Of a DNA stretch of 22,150 bases, positions 1 through 8,714 are shown in pieces. This DNA is from Bacteriovorax sp. UBA1852 (GTDB taxonomy: Bacteria > Bdellovibrionota > Bacteriovoracia > Bacteriovoracales > Bacteriovoracaceae): positions 469 to 22,618 of the forward strand of contig DDIK01000077.1 in NCBI GenBank assembly GCA_002338505.1, in the 5' to 3' direction. The notes beneath the pieces were generated by a model that was not told where the DNA came from, did not search any database, and worked only from the letters and a program-made list of their open reading frames with translations. The position numbers were made by a program, and so were the translations under genes. How positions within the stretch are numbered: position 1 is the first letter of the stretch; every line of letters starts with the position of its first letter.

Positions 1-2330
1 CTAAACCAAAATACTATGTTTTAGATATGTTCCCCTATCCTTCAGGAGCTGGACTCCACGTTGGTCACCCAGAGGGTTATACTGCAACCGATATCATGGC
101 CCGTTATAAGAGAATGACAGGTCATAATGTTCTTCATCCGATGGGCTGGGATTCGTTTGGTTTACCAACTGAAAACTACGCCATTAAAACAGGTATTCAT
201 CCACAGAAAATCACCGAAGATAATATTAAAACATTTACTCGTCAGCTACAGGCCTTAGGCTTTTCGTATGATTGGGATCGCGAAGTCGCGACCTCTAGTG
301 TTGACTACTATAAATGGACTCAATGGATTTTTGTTCAGCTATACAACAAAGGTCTCGCCTACGAGGATGAGATACAAGTCAATTGGTGTCCAGAGTTAAA
401 AACAGTCCTAGCAAATGAAGAAGTCATCGATGGTAAGTCTGAAGTTGGAGGCCATCCTGTTATCAGAAAACCGATGAAACAGTGGATGCTTAAAATTACT
501 GAATACGCTGAAAGACTTCTTGAAGATCTTGATGGTCTTGATTGGCCTGAGAATATCAAAGAGCTTCAGAAAAACTGGATCGGTAAATCTGTTGGGGCAA
601 CAGTTAAGTTTGAAGTAGAAAATGGTCATGGAGAGCTTGAAGTTTTCACGACGAGACCTGATACATTATTTGGCGCAACTTATATGGTCATTGCACCAGA
701 GCATGATCTCGTTAATAAAATTGTAACTGATGATAAGAAAGACGAGGTCGCTCAATACCTTAAAAAGACTGAGCTTAAGTCTGATCTTGAAAGAACAGAT
801 CTTAATAAAGACAAGTCCGGTGTTTTCACTGGTGCCTATGCAACGAATCCTGTTAACGGTAAGAAAATACCAATCTGGGTTGCTGATTATGTTCTCATCT
901 CTTATGGAACAGGAGCAATCATGGCAGTTCCAGCTCATGATGAAAGAGACTGGGAATTTGCAAAGAAATATGATCTTCCAATCGCCCAAGTTTTAAAAGG
1001 CGGAGATGTTAATGAAGAAGCTTTCACAGGAGAAGGCGAACACGTAAACTCTGATTTCCTAGATGGCCTTGGTAAGCAAGACGGAATTGATAAGATGATC
1101 TCTTGGCTTGAAGAAAAGAAGCTAGGCCAAAAGAAGACAAATTATAAATTACGTGACTGGCTCTTTTCTCGTCAAAGATACTGGGGAGAACCATTTCCAA
1201 TTCTTAAATTTGAAGACGGAACAGTAAGATGCCTTGATGCTGATGAACTACCTGTCACTCTACCTGAAGTTGAAAAGTACGAGCCGTCAGGAACGGGTGA
1301 ATCTCCTCTGGCAACAATTGATGAATGGCTCTATCTCACTGATCCAAAAACTGGAAAAAAAGCGAGAAGAGAAACAAATACTATGCCTCAGTGGGCCGGT
1401 TCATGTTGGTATTATTTAAGATTCATTGATCCAACAAATAGTGAAAAAGCATGGGATGAAGATCTCGAAAAATATTGGATGCCAATAGATCTCTACGTTG
1501 GTGGTGTTGAGCACGCTGTACTTCACCTACTCTATGCTAGATTTTGGCACAAAGTTCTCTTTGACCTAGGACTTGTTTCAACTAAGGAGCCTTTTCAAAA
1601 GCTTGTTAATCAAGGAATGATTCTTGCCGAAGATGGAGAGAAAATGAGTAAGTCTCGTGGAAATGTCGTCAATCCAGATGATATTGTTAATGAATTTGGT
1701 GCAGATTCATTAAGACTCTATGAGATGTTTATGGGACCTCTTGAAAAAGTTAAGCCTTGGCAAACAAAAGGTGTAAAAGGTGTTCATAATTTTATTAGAA
1801 AATCTTTTAACTTCTATGGAAATACAGAGAACACATATGAAGGCGCTGAAAAAAATGATGACGTTTTAAAAGTACTTCATAAAACTATTAAGAAAGTTAC
1901 TGAAGATATCGAAAATATGAGATTCAATACAGGAATCTCGGCCATGATGGTTATGAATAATGAAATCATTAAAAAAGACAGAAAAGTTTCTCTTGAGACT
2001 GCTAAGACAGTAGCAAAACTTCTCTCTCCATATGCACCACATGCAGCAGAAGAGATGTGGGCAAATCTAGGAGAAAGTGAATCAATTGCTCTTCAGTCTT
2101 GGCCTATCTTTAATCCAGATCTAGCAAAAGATGATCTCATCACGATGGCAATTCAAGTAAATGGTAAGACAAGATCAACTCTTGAAGTTCCAGCAGATAT
2201 TTCGAAAGATGAATTCCTTGCTAAAGCAAAGAGTGATGAAAAGGTTGCAAAATTTCTTGATGGAACAATCGTAAAAGAAATCTATGTGCCAGGAAGAATT
2301 TGTAATATTGTTGTGAAACCAAGTAAATAG
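1..2330 (+). CDS. leuS: Leucyl-tRNA synthetase, 5'-partial
   Basis: Cytoplasmic class Ia synthetase that charges tRNA-Leu with leucine and edits mischarged products. The reading frame is already open at the window edge: eight codons before the Met at 27 read KPKYYVLD, which continues the family N-terminus, so the true start lies upstream and 27 is internal. Numbering from that Met, the HIGH-type motif HVGH is at residues 11-14 and KMSKS at 539-543. Between them lies the CP1 editing domain, with TTRPDTLFGA and the AVPAHDERD segment. CWYYLRF of the catalytic core is also present. The C-terminal anticodon-binding part and final domain are complete up to the TAG at 2328-2330. The expected full length is a little over 800 aa, typical of the shorter bacterial form. 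metG follows after 12 bases, so the two are probably cotranscribed. Confidence 0.97.
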   Translation, partial: KPKYYVLDMFPYPSGAGLHVGHPEGYTATDIMARYKRMTGHNVLHPMGWDSFGLPTENYAIKTGIHPQKITEDNIKTFTRQLQALGFSYDWDREVATSSVDYYKWTQWIFVQLYNKGLAYEDEIQVNWCPELKTVLANEEVIDGKSEVGGHPVIRKPMKQWMLKITEYAERLLEDLDGLDWPENIKELQKNWIGKSVGATVKFEVENGHGELEVFTTRPDTLFGATYMVIAPEHDLVNKIVTDDKKDEVAQYLKKTELKSDLERTDLNKDKSGVFTGAYATNPVNGKKIPIWVADYVLISYGTGAIMAVPAHDERDWEFAKKYDLPIAQVLKGGDVNEEAFTGEGEHVNSDFLDGLGKQDGIDKMISWLEEKKLGQKKTNYKLRDWLFSRQRYWGEPFPILKFEDGTVRCLDADELPVTLPEVEKYEPSGTGESPLATIDEWLYLTDPKTGKKARRETNTMPQWAGSCWYYLRFIDPTNSEKAWDEDLEKYWMPIDLYVGGVEHAVLHLLYARFWHKVLFDLGLVSTKEPFQKLVNQGMILAEDGEKMSKSRGNVVNPDDIVNEFGADSLRLYEMFMGPLEKVKPWQTKGVKGVHNFIRKSFNFYGNTENTYEGAEKNDDVLKVLHKTIKKVTEDIENMRFNTGISAMMVMNNEIIKKDRKVSLETAKTVAKLLSPYAPHAAEEMWANLGESESIALQSWPIFNPDLAKDDLITMAIQVNGKTRSTLEVPADISKDEFLAKAKSDEKVAKFLDGTIVKEIYVPGRICNIVVKPSK

Positions 2331-2342
2331 GAAATAAGTGTT

Positions 2343-3821
2343 ATGAAAAATAAATTCTACTGCACAACTGCAATTGACTACCCTAATGGTAAGCCCCATA
2401 TAGGCCATGCATATGAAAAGATTGTCACTGATGCTTACAATAGATGGTATAAGCTATTTGGCCATGAGACATACTTCCTAACTGGAACAGATGAGAATGG
2501 GCAAAAACTTATCGAGTCTGCAAAAGCTGCGGGAAAAGATACTCTTCAATATGTAGACGAGAATGTAGAAATATTTAAAGAGCTATGCACACGTGCCAAT
2601 ATTTCAAATGATGACTTCATCAGAACAACAGAGAAAAGACACGAGCAAGCATGTGTAGAATTATGGAAAAACCTTGAAGAGAAGAACCTAATTTATCATG
2701 GTAGTTACGCTGGAGACTATTGTCTTTCTTGTGAGGCCTTCTACACTGAAACTCAAGCACCAGATGGTATATGTCCAGAGCATCATAAGCCTCTAGAAAG
2801 AAAGGAAGAAGAAGGTTACTTCTTTAAACTGTCTGAGTATCAAGATTGGATAATTAAATATCTTGAAGACAACCCTACTTTTGTAACACCTAAAGCAAAG
2901 TACAATGAAATCCTATCTAGGCTTAAAGGTGATGACTTAAGAGACCTCGCTATTTCTAGGCCTACTCAAGGCTGGGGCGTGAAAGTTCCAGGTAATGACA
3001 AGTTTGTTATGTACACTTGGTTTGATGCTTTAATAAATTACTATTCTGCACTCTCTCCAGAACAAAAGAATCTCTGGCCTGCTGACCTACATGTTGTCGG
3101 AAAAGATATTCTTTGGTTTCACTCTGTCATCTGGCCTTGTATGCTAAAGGCTTCAGAACTACCTCTGCCAAAACAAGTCTATGTTCACGGAATGGTCTTA
3201 GCGGAAGATGGAAAGAAAATGAGTAAATCTCTTGGAAACGCAATTGATCCCTTTGATATGCTCGATAAGTATCCAACTGATACCTTTCGCTACTATATGC
3301 TACGTAATATTTCAGCAAACTCAGATGGCCGTTTTTCAGAAGAAGAACTTATCTCTAAGCACAATACTGAACTTGGAAACGACTATGGGAACCTCCTCAT
3401 GCGGATCATAAAATTGGCGAGAAAAGTTCTTCCTGATACTACTCTTGATTCAAAAGGAGTCACACAAGACTTTAAGGTTGAAGAGTATCTCTTTGAATCA
3501 AAGAAGTTTATGGAAAATAGAGAACACCATAAAGCTATTGATAAGATCTGGGAGCTTGTTAACTTTCTTAATCAATATATTAATGACAAGGAGCCATGGA
3601 AGTTTAAGAACGACCCTGAAGCTTTTAAGGCGATTGCCTATAATTGTATATATGGTATTGGCGTAGCTACGATTCTACTTAAACCTTTTATTCCAGATGT
3701 AACAGAAAAAGCCTTCTCATATCTCGGAACTCTAATGGATATAGACAGTCTGCTACAATTTGAGGGACATAAATTTAACCTTGAAAACCCTGATGCTCTC
3801 TTCCCAAAAATAGAAGCATAA
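2343..3821 (+). CDS. metG: Methionyl-tRNA synthetase
   Basis: Class Ia synthetase that charges initiator and elongator tRNA-Met in the cytoplasm. It has 492 aa. The HIGH motif (HIGH) is at residues 19-22 and KMSKS at 292-296. FLTGTDENGQK is typical of MetRS. A single zinc knuckle is visible, with Cys127-x2-Cys130 and Cys144-P-E-His147, resembling the one-zinc type known from Thermus. The C-terminal EMAP/Arc1p tRNA-binding extension of the 670-aa E. coli type is absent, so this is the short form. The start is the ATG 12 bases after leuS; only a weak purine stretch (AGGAAAT) precedes it, consistent with coupling to leuS. A hairpin at 3830-3846 follows the stop. Confidence 0.97.
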   Translation: MKNKFYCTTAIDYPNGKPHIGHAYEKIVTDAYNRWYKLFGHETYFLTGTDENGQKLIESAKAAGKDTLQYVDENVEIFKELCTRANISNDDFIRTTEKRHEQACVELWKNLEEKNLIYHGSYAGDYCLSCEAFYTETQAPDGICPEHHKPLERKEEEGYFFKLSEYQDWIIKYLEDNPTFVTPKAKYNEILSRLKGDDLRDLAISRPTQGWGVKVPGNDKFVMYTWFDALINYYSALSPEQKNLWPADLHVVGKDILWFHSVIWPCMLKASELPLPKQVYVHGMVLAEDGKKMSKSLGNAIDPFDMLDKYPTDTFRYYMLRNISANSDGRFSEEELISKHNTELGNDYGNLLMRIIKLARKVLPDTTLDSKGVTQDFKVEEYLFESKKFMENREHHKAIDKIWELVNFLNQYINDKEPWKFKNDPEAFKAIAYNCIYGIGVATILLKPFIPDVTEKAFSYLGTLMDIDSLLQFEGHKFNLENPDALFPKIEA

Positions 3822-3829
3822 TTTGCCCT

Positions 3830-3846
3830 GCCCACTAATAGTGGGC
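3830..3846. terminator. Hairpin after metG, possible weak terminator
   Basis: Perfect 7-bp stem GCCCACT / AGTGGGC with a 3-base loop, starting 9 bases after the metG stop. No run of T follows it on either strand, so it does not fit a classical intrinsic terminator. It may instead protect a 3' end. Confidence 0.4.
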
Positions 3847-3971
3847 ATATCTCAAAGTCTCAAAATATAAATAATTGAGAAACTTATATTTTAATAGTTC
3901 CATACTTCTATACACTTACAGTATAAACTTTTGCGAAAAAGAAATTACTTATTCGATTGTTCTTTTTGAAA

Positions 3972-3984
3972 TACACTAGCTTCT
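3972..3984 (+). promoter_or_regulatory. Possible -10 box for a leaderless transcript
   Basis: TACACT at 3972-3977 lies 7 bases before the ATG at 3985, and no ribosome binding site is seen. No convincing -35 box lies 16-18 bases upstream, so this is tentative. Confidence 0.25.
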
Positions 3985-4236
3985 ATGAATCAACAGGAAT
4001 TATTAGAACAAACATTATCCGGACTTGAGAAGCTTATAAGTAAGTATAAAACAAACTCAACTCCAGGAGACAGAGAGCGCCTCAAAGCGGCTCAAGAGGC
4101 TCACTCTTCATTAAGAAAAGTTATTTTAATGATTGCCCTTAATGGAGATTTCAATACGATTAGTCCAGCAAAGCAGGGAAGTAAACATGGTTGGATGGTC
4201 ATAGATAAGAATAACAAGACTAAGTACTATTGCTAA
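3985..4236 (+). CDS. Small hypothetical protein (83 aa)
   Basis: No family recognised. The protein is mostly helical and charged in its first 50 residues (a Lys/Glu-rich stretch around residues 10-48). It then has a short hydrophobic segment (VILMIALNG) and a basic C-terminus ending in Tyr-Tyr-Cys. No signal peptide is visible. There is no Shine-Dalgarno sequence before the ATG, while a -10-like TACACT at 3972-3977 would place the transcription start at about 3984, on the start codon. The gene could therefore be read from a leaderless mRNA. Its stop codon (4234-4236) directly abuts the stop of the convergent nuclease gene. It is called real from the clean ORF, its placement between genes and codon use like its neighbours; moderate certainty. 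Confidence 0.6.
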   Translation: MNQQELLEQTLSGLEKLISKYKTNSTPGDRERLKAAQEAHSSLRKVILMIALNGDFNTISPAKQGSKHGWMVIDKNNKTKYYC

Positions 4237-5760
4237 TTAATCTTGGTCATAAGTATTAGAGCAATTCATGTAAATTGGAAGGTGATCACTGACAACCTCT
4301 TTAAAGTAACGATAATAACTTTTCTTAAAGAGTTGTGGAAAAAAAATCTTTCTATCAAGATCTTCAACTTTTTCTGTAGCACTGCTAAATCTCTTAACAA
4401 TTTCACCACGAGATACGGTATACATGGATTCAATCGTGTCTTTATAATACCTTCGGAGTGTTTGAACCTTCGATTTTCCACTTTTAGAAATAAGGTAATC
4501 ATATGTAGAGTTATCTCTAACTTCCTCACCTCGAATTAAGTACTTCTTATTAATCATGTGCCTAATACTATTGTTCATGAAGTTAAAAGCTTTGAAGTTA
4601 TTCTTCCCAGCACACTGAAAGGTAGTCTTATCATCAAACAGAAAGTGATCATAGTTATTAGATAGACCATGTGTAAGATCACCCGCTCTCTCTAAACCCC
4701 TTGATAAACTTGTCATTTCTTTAACTTTAAGAGACATATCACCAAAATCTGAAAGCATTTCTGACCAGAATAACTCATCACTATTTAGATTCATATCTCC
4801 CATAATAATAACATCGTCTTCTTTAAAGGAGTTCTTATAAAGCTGCACAAAATTCAAAAGATGCTTCATCTCTGAAAATCTATGATAAGTTTGGCTAGTT
4901 ACACCAAATCCTAAGTCTGTATGATCCTCGACATTGAAAGCTTCACGAAGAATTCTCTTTTTAAATGCATCATCACTCGTTGGTGAATACACTGTATGGG
5001 TAAGAACTAAAGAGAAATCAAATCGTCCACTTCTAAAACTACCGATGAAAGGAAGTCTTGATAAGAGTGATGAAACGTTTCTTCCATAAAAGTTTTCGTC
5101 AAAATTTACATAGCATGCATATGAATTCTTATTAGATACAAAGTTTTCACAGTATTCATTAGAAATAGGCTTCACCAGCTTCGCGCGATAGAAGTAACCT
5201 GCAAGCTCTTTTACAGTTGCATTCCTTGAACCGTCTGCACGAGGTGTTAACAATAAAGCCCAAGATGGATCTAGCTTTCGTAATTCTTTAAGAATCTTCA
5301 AATACCCGGGTAGCGCATATTGCGATTTTAAAAAACTAATTCTTCTGTTCTTCTCTTTAGATGAAAGTCTTGGGTTTTCTCTTAGTAACTCTATGGCCTC
5401 GTAAATAGAGTCATTATGTCTTCTATTTTCACCGGTATTTGAAACCAGCTCAACTGCTCCAATCAGATCCCAATTATTCATAATAGTAGCAATTATCGAG
5501 TAATCCTTGAACTCTGTTTTCGACGAGCCAGCCTGATAAACATTGAAAGTAGATACACGGACGTTCCGCTTTGCCATCGCTTTTTGATAAGAATAGTAGC
5601 GGTTAACAGCATTATCATTATAGTGATGGAATGAGTTATGGCACCCTATTGAGCCAAACTGGCCGTTACTTACATCTTTTTGCTCAAGACAGTAAGTCTT
5701 CTCAGAAGCAAATGCCACAGATAGAAAGAGGAAATAAGCTAACAGAATAAATGTTTTCAT
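4237..5760 (-). CDS. Secreted endonuclease/exonuclease/phosphatase (DNase I-fold) family protein
   Basis: A 507-aa exported protein with a signal peptide at residues 1-19 (hydrophobic core followed by AFA-S). The EEP/DNase I-type active site appears in order: Asn73 in STFNVYQ, Glu104 in LIGAVEL, His255 in LTHTVY, Asp322/Asn324 in MGDMN, and Asp492-His493 in VSDHLP. The segment around residues 177-193 (SRNATVKELAGYFYRAK) fits the conserved strand before the core. Several cysteines (24, 40, 204, 216, 383, 500) could form disulfides, as expected outside the cytoplasm. All catalytic residues are present, so an active nuclease is likely, although the fold also includes phosphatases and sphingomyelinases. 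Residues about 375-485 are an insert between GDMN and SDHLP. The ATG has an AGGGTG ribosome site 6 bases upstream and a good promoter at 5788-5816. In a predator it could digest prey nucleic acid; that role is inferred. Confidence 0.85.
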   Translation of the reverse strand: MKTFILLAYFLFLSVAFASEKTYCLEQKDVSNGQFGSIGCHNSFHHYNDNAVNRYYSYQKAMAKRNVRVSTFNVYQAGSSKTEFKDYSIIATIMNNWDLIGAVELVSNTGENRRHNDSIYEAIELLRENPRLSSKEKNRRISFLKSQYALPGYLKILKELRKLDPSWALLLTPRADGSRNATVKELAGYFYRAKLVKPISNEYCENFVSNKNSYACYVNFDENFYGRNVSSLLSRLPFIGSFRSGRFDFSLVLTHTVYSPTSDDAFKKRILREAFNVEDHTDLGFGVTSQTYHRFSEMKHLLNFVQLYKNSFKEDDVIIMGDMNLNSDELFWSEMLSDFGDMSLKVKEMTSLSRGLERAGDLTHGLSNNYDHFLFDDKTTFQCAGKNNFKAFNFMNNSIRHMINKKYLIRGEEVRDNSTYDYLISKSGKSKVQTLRRYYKDTIESMYTVSRGEIVKRFSSATEKVEDLDRKIFFPQLFKKSYYRYFKEVVSDHLPIYMNCSNTYDQD

Positions 5761-5787
5761 TCACACCCTAATTAATAACAGAGCAAA

Positions 5788-5816
5788 ATAGTACCCCTCA
5801 CTTAACATTAATTCAA
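5788..5816 (-). promoter_or_regulatory. Sigma-70-like promoter of the secreted nuclease gene
   Basis: On the minus strand, TTGAAT (5816-5811), a 17-base spacer and TACTAT (5793-5788). The predicted transcription start is near 5781, giving a leader of about 20 bases that contains the AGGGTG ribosome site. Confidence 0.5.
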
Positions 5817-5952
5817 ATATGAAATATCACCCAAGCTACTGAAATAACGTATTAATAAGTTCTAATTTTGTTAGCATTTTCTTACTTTCTTACTAAAGAT
5901 TCTCAAAGCCTATGACGACAAGCACTATAGATAAATATCATTTGGAGAAGGT

Positions 5953-6936
5953 ATGAAGTTAAAAAAAATTGTTCTGATTTCCCTGTTAGTCGCAAGCTTT
6001 TCTGCTAACGCCAGTTTATTTAAATTAGCTGATGTCATCTTTACTAAGAAAGGTGTTACAGAAGCACTTGGAAAGGTTGGTATTTTCGAAAAAGAGGTTA
6101 CAAATGAAGTGAGCTCAACAGTACAGTCAGCTCTGGACGACCTTGCGGAAAGCGGAAAAGGTTCAATTAAAGACCTTAAGGAACTAAAGAGTAGACTGGA
6201 GACTACTGAAGACAAAAAGAAGTATGCTCAACTCATGGAGATACTAAACAGAGACCCTAAGAAACCGAACTACAAGGCTCCTGTACAAGAAGACATTGTC
6301 GATGCGATTAACAATCTTGTAGAACTTTCTCAAAGATACGCTCTAAGAAAATCTAGTGGACTTAATGCATGCGTCCCATGTGTAAATGCTAAGCTAATGG
6401 AGTACAAGTTTAAGTTTGTACTGATAAAGAAAAAAGGCCAGTCAAGACAGATACTTAGACAAATGTCTAGCTCAATGAGGTCTCCACTACAAATGAAACA
6501 AGTTGCAACAAGTAGACTTGAAAAACAAAATTTTGGAGAACTTGATACTAAATATGTTGAGTCACACGAATATGAAGTTCTTCTATACACTTCGTATGTC
6601 GAAGATTTCGGTTCTGAGCTTGAAAAAGCTTTTGTAAAGAGACTTAAAAAGATTAGTAAAGTAAGCCCTGGTCAGTTCAATATGTTTGATGAAGCAAATG
6701 GGCATAAGTTTTATAATATTTTCTCAACTAACACTAGTGACAGTGATTTAAGAATGTGGATTGATCTGCTAGATGAGACATATGCAGAAATGAGCACTAA
6801 GAATAGGAACACTATGGATGCCTTTTACACTGTTTTACAGAAAAAGATTGACAGTGAAACCGATCCAGCAGAAAAGTCACTTAAAGAGGACATGCTTAAA
6901 TTCATTAAAAACAATAACTGCTTTGCAAAAAAATAG
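5953..6936 (+). CDS. Exported hypothetical protein (327 aa)
   Basis: No family recognised. The signal peptide spans residues 1-21 (KLKK, hydrophobic core, SANA before SLFKL), so the protein is exported, probably to the periplasm or beyond. The mature part is strongly helical and charged. A CVPC motif lies near residue 140 and one more Cys is close to the C-terminus. A CxxC could be a disulfide or metal site, but thioredoxin context is lacking. Basic stretches (IKKKGQSRQ, FVKRLKKI) alternate with acidic ones. A strong ribosome site, GGAGAAGG, lies just before the ATG. The gene diverges from the secreted nuclease and ends at a strong terminator. Confidence 0.8.
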   Translation: MKLKKIVLISLLVASFSANASLFKLADVIFTKKGVTEALGKVGIFEKEVTNEVSSTVQSALDDLAESGKGSIKDLKELKSRLETTEDKKKYAQLMEILNRDPKKPNYKAPVQEDIVDAINNLVELSQRYALRKSSGLNACVPCVNAKLMEYKFKFVLIKKKGQSRQILRQMSSSMRSPLQMKQVATSRLEKQNFGELDTKYVESHEYEVLLYTSYVEDFGSELEKAFVKRLKKISKVSPGQFNMFDEANGHKFYNIFSTNTSDSDLRMWIDLLDETYAEMSTKNRNTMDAFYTVLQKKIDSETDPAEKSLKEDMLKFIKNNNCFAKK

Positions 6937-6954
6937 GATTCTTATACATATCAT

Positions 6955-6988
6955 AAAAAGGAGAAGCTTAAAGCTTCTCCTTTTTTTT
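6955..6988. terminator. Strong bidirectional intrinsic terminator
   Basis: An 8-bp stem (GGAGAAGC at 6960-6967 with GCTTCTCC at 6973-6980) and a 5-base loop, with a T8 run on the plus strand (6981-6988) and A5 at 6955-6959, which becomes T5 on the minus strand. It can therefore end both the 327-aa gene and the convergent DUF4332 gene, whose stop codon partly overlaps the T run. Confidence 0.9.
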
Positions 6989-7397
6989 AATACCTCTCTA
7001 CGATATTTGTAATTTTTTTAGCGTTCATGATGAACTGGTCTATACATTCAACAGAAGGAATGCTTCCAGTGAGTTTATTTTTATCATTGAGTGCTCTCAT
7101 TGAATGGTAAAGTCTTGTAGAGTTTCTCTTTCGAAAATCTTCAACAGATCTAACGCCAACATAAGTAAGGAGTTCAGCATACTGATATCCTACCCCCTCA
7201 ATCCTTGTTAAATCCAACATACTCGCCCAATTATTTATGTACCCTACAGGTATCTCACTATCTTTAGCTAGCTCGTCTCTATCTTCTTGACTCTGAGCCT
7301 TTACGAGATACTCCGAAACATCCTGAATTCCAATATAGGCTAATTTCTTTTGAAACTCATGGCCTATGCCCTCTACTTTTCTAATCGATTCATTCAT
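6987..7397 (-). CDS. DUF4332 helix-hairpin-helix protein
   Basis: A 136-aa protein with two helix-hairpin-helix units of the DUF4332 kind: VEGIGHEFQKKLAYIGI at residues 8-24 and a second, IEGVGYQYAELLTYVGV, starting near residue 66. These resemble the tandem HhH repeats that bind DNA or protein non-specifically, and the DUF4332 family has no established function. There is no signal peptide or membrane segment, so it is cytoplasmic. The start is fixed by AAAGGAG 7 bases before the ATG. A member of the 18-bp dyad family lies 77 bases upstream (7475-7492), with a TACAGT box at 7432-7427. Confidence 0.8.
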   Translation of the reverse strand: MNESIRKVEGIGHEFQKKLAYIGIQDVSEYLVKAQSQEDRDELAKDSEIPVGYINNWASMLDLTRIEGVGYQYAELLTYVGVRSVEDFRKRNSTRLYHSMRALNDKNKLTGSIPSVECIDQFIMNAKKITNIVERY

Positions 7398-7474
7398 TAA
7401 TAATCTCCTTTAAGTGTAGAGTAATAACTGTAACTTTAATAATTATAAAAATGTTAGAGAAAGAAAGTAGATAA

Positions 7475-7492
7475 TGTTTAGTTTTCTTCACA
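7475..7492. promoter_or_regulatory. 18-bp dyad, site 5 (DUF4332 / PLD intergenic)
   Basis: TGTTTAGTTTTCTTCACA, matching the window's shared dyad TGTGTA-N6-T(A/T)CACA at 11 of 12 half-site positions. It lies 77 bases before the DUF4332 start. Toward that gene, TACAGT begins 51.5 bp from the dyad centre, the same phase as at the other sites. Toward the PLD gene it is only 37 bases from the ATG at 7530, so no equivalent promoter fits on that side. Confidence 0.55.
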
Positions 7493-7529
7493 ACTATTTT
7501 GATTGGATATCCAAGCAGCGAAGACTATA

Positions 7530-8714
7530 ATGAATAATTCTAACAGGTGGTACTATTTGATCGAAGAAAGCTACAAAAACATTGCAATTACAGTAGGTCA
7601 GCAACTTACTAAAATAAAAGAAATTTCTATTCTTGAAAATGGTGATGAAATTTTTAACAGTATTCTTAACTCAATAAAACAAGCTGAAAACTATATTCTC
7701 TTTGAAACATTTATTTTTTGGAATGGAGAAATCGCTAAGAAAATATCAGATGCCTTAATAGAGAAGTCAAGAAAAGGAGTGAAGTGTTACTTACTTTTTG
7801 ATGGGTATGGATGTAAAGATCTAGATAAAAGTCTCACAGAAAAAATGCAGAAAAATGGTATTAAAATTTCATATTATAATCCCTTCACACTAAAAGGACT
7901 TTTTACAGGGAAAAGCCTTAACCATAGGACACATCGAAAGATACTAATAATAGACGGTAAAACTGGCTATATTGGTGGTGTTGGAATTGCTGATCAATGG
8001 CTAGGAAACGCAAATTCTCCAAGTCAATGGCGAGATCTGCACTTCAAGTTAGAAGGAGCAATACTAGATCAATTACAATCTGCTTTTTTTAATAATTGGC
8101 TTGAGTATCCAGAAGAACATATTAAAAATGATATGCTCACTTTGAATGACTTAGATGATAATGGTATAGATGGAAACGTTGTGCTGAGTACTCCTATGTC
8201 AAAATACAACTCACTTAGATTACAACTTCTAGAAGCGTATCAAATTGCGAAGAAGAAAATACAAATAATGACACCATACTTCATACCCGACGATCAAGAA
8301 CTTAAGATAATTTCAGAATGTGCAAAAAGAGGAGTAAAAGTTGAAGTCATAGTGCCCGGCAAGCACATAGACAAGAAGTTCGTCAGATATTGCTCAAGAT
8401 ACTACTGGGGAAGATGCTTAAAAGCAGGCGTTCAAATTTTTGAATATGAGCCAACATTTAATCATTCAAAGCTAATAATTATTGACGAATTTTGGGTAAC
8501 GATTGGTTCGTTGAACTTTGATGCTAGATCACTTAAGCTTAATGAAGAAGCTAATGTTCATGTCTTTGACAAAGATTTTGCAAAAAAGATGTCCACTGTA
8601 TTTCAAAAAGATAAAACAAAGTCGATACGAATTGATCTTGAAAAATGGTTGTCTAGACCTCTCTTAATAAAAGCTCTAGACTTCCTGGCCGCAAGACTAC
8701 GCAAATATCTCTAA
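7530..8714 (+). CDS. Cardiolipin synthase-like phospholipase D family protein
   Basis: A phosphatidyltransferase-like enzyme with two HKD motifs. The first, HRKILIID, starts at His135 and is followed by GKTGYIGGVGIAD. The second, HSKLIIID, starts at His312 and is followed by an IGSLNFDARS segment and NEEANV. Both are complete, with the spacing and flanks of bacterial cardiolipin synthases. The two N-terminal membrane helices of ClsA are absent and the length (394 aa) is close to ClsB, so it is probably a peripheral inner-membrane enzyme. The exact substrate is not shown by the sequence. The start is uncertain: the ATG at 7530 is chosen. A TTG at 7503, directly after an in-frame TGA, would add nine residues, and neither has a ribosome site. 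The stop overlaps the stop of the convergent DUF2959 gene. Confidence 0.88.
   Translation: MNNSNRWYYLIEESYKNIAITVGQQLTKIKEISILENGDEIFNSILNSIKQAENYILFETFIFWNGEIAKKISDALIEKSRKGVKCYLLFDGYGCKDLDKSLTEKMQKNGIKISYYNPFTLKGLFTGKSLNHRTHRKILIIDGKTGYIGGVGIADQWLGNANSPSQWRDLHFKLEGAILDQLQSAFFNNWLEYPEEHIKNDMLTLNDLDDNGIDGNVVLSTPMSKYNSLRLQLLEAYQIAKKKIQIMTPYFIPDDQELKIISECAKRGVKVEVIVPGKHIDKKFVRYCSRYYWGRCLKAGVQIFEYEPTFNHSKLIIIDEFWVTIGSLNFDARSLKLNEEANVHVFDKDFAKKMSTVFQKDKTKSIRIDLEKWLSRPLLIKALDFLAARLRKYL

Noticed and set aside
666..989. Minus-strand ORFs inside leuS, and other-frame ORFs inside the large genes (for example 12662-13015, 14670-14894)
   Set aside because: They lie opposite or out of frame with well-conserved genes, have no ribosome sites and encode low-complexity, unconserved sequence.
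1..3821. T-box or other tRNA-sensing leader for the synthetase genes
   Set aside because: The leuS leader is outside the window and only 12 bases separate leuS from metG.
7503..7529. TTG at 7503 as start of the PLD gene
   Set aside because: It directly follows an in-frame stop, so it is simply the first possible start, and has no ribosome site. The ATG at 7530 is preferred, though not proven.
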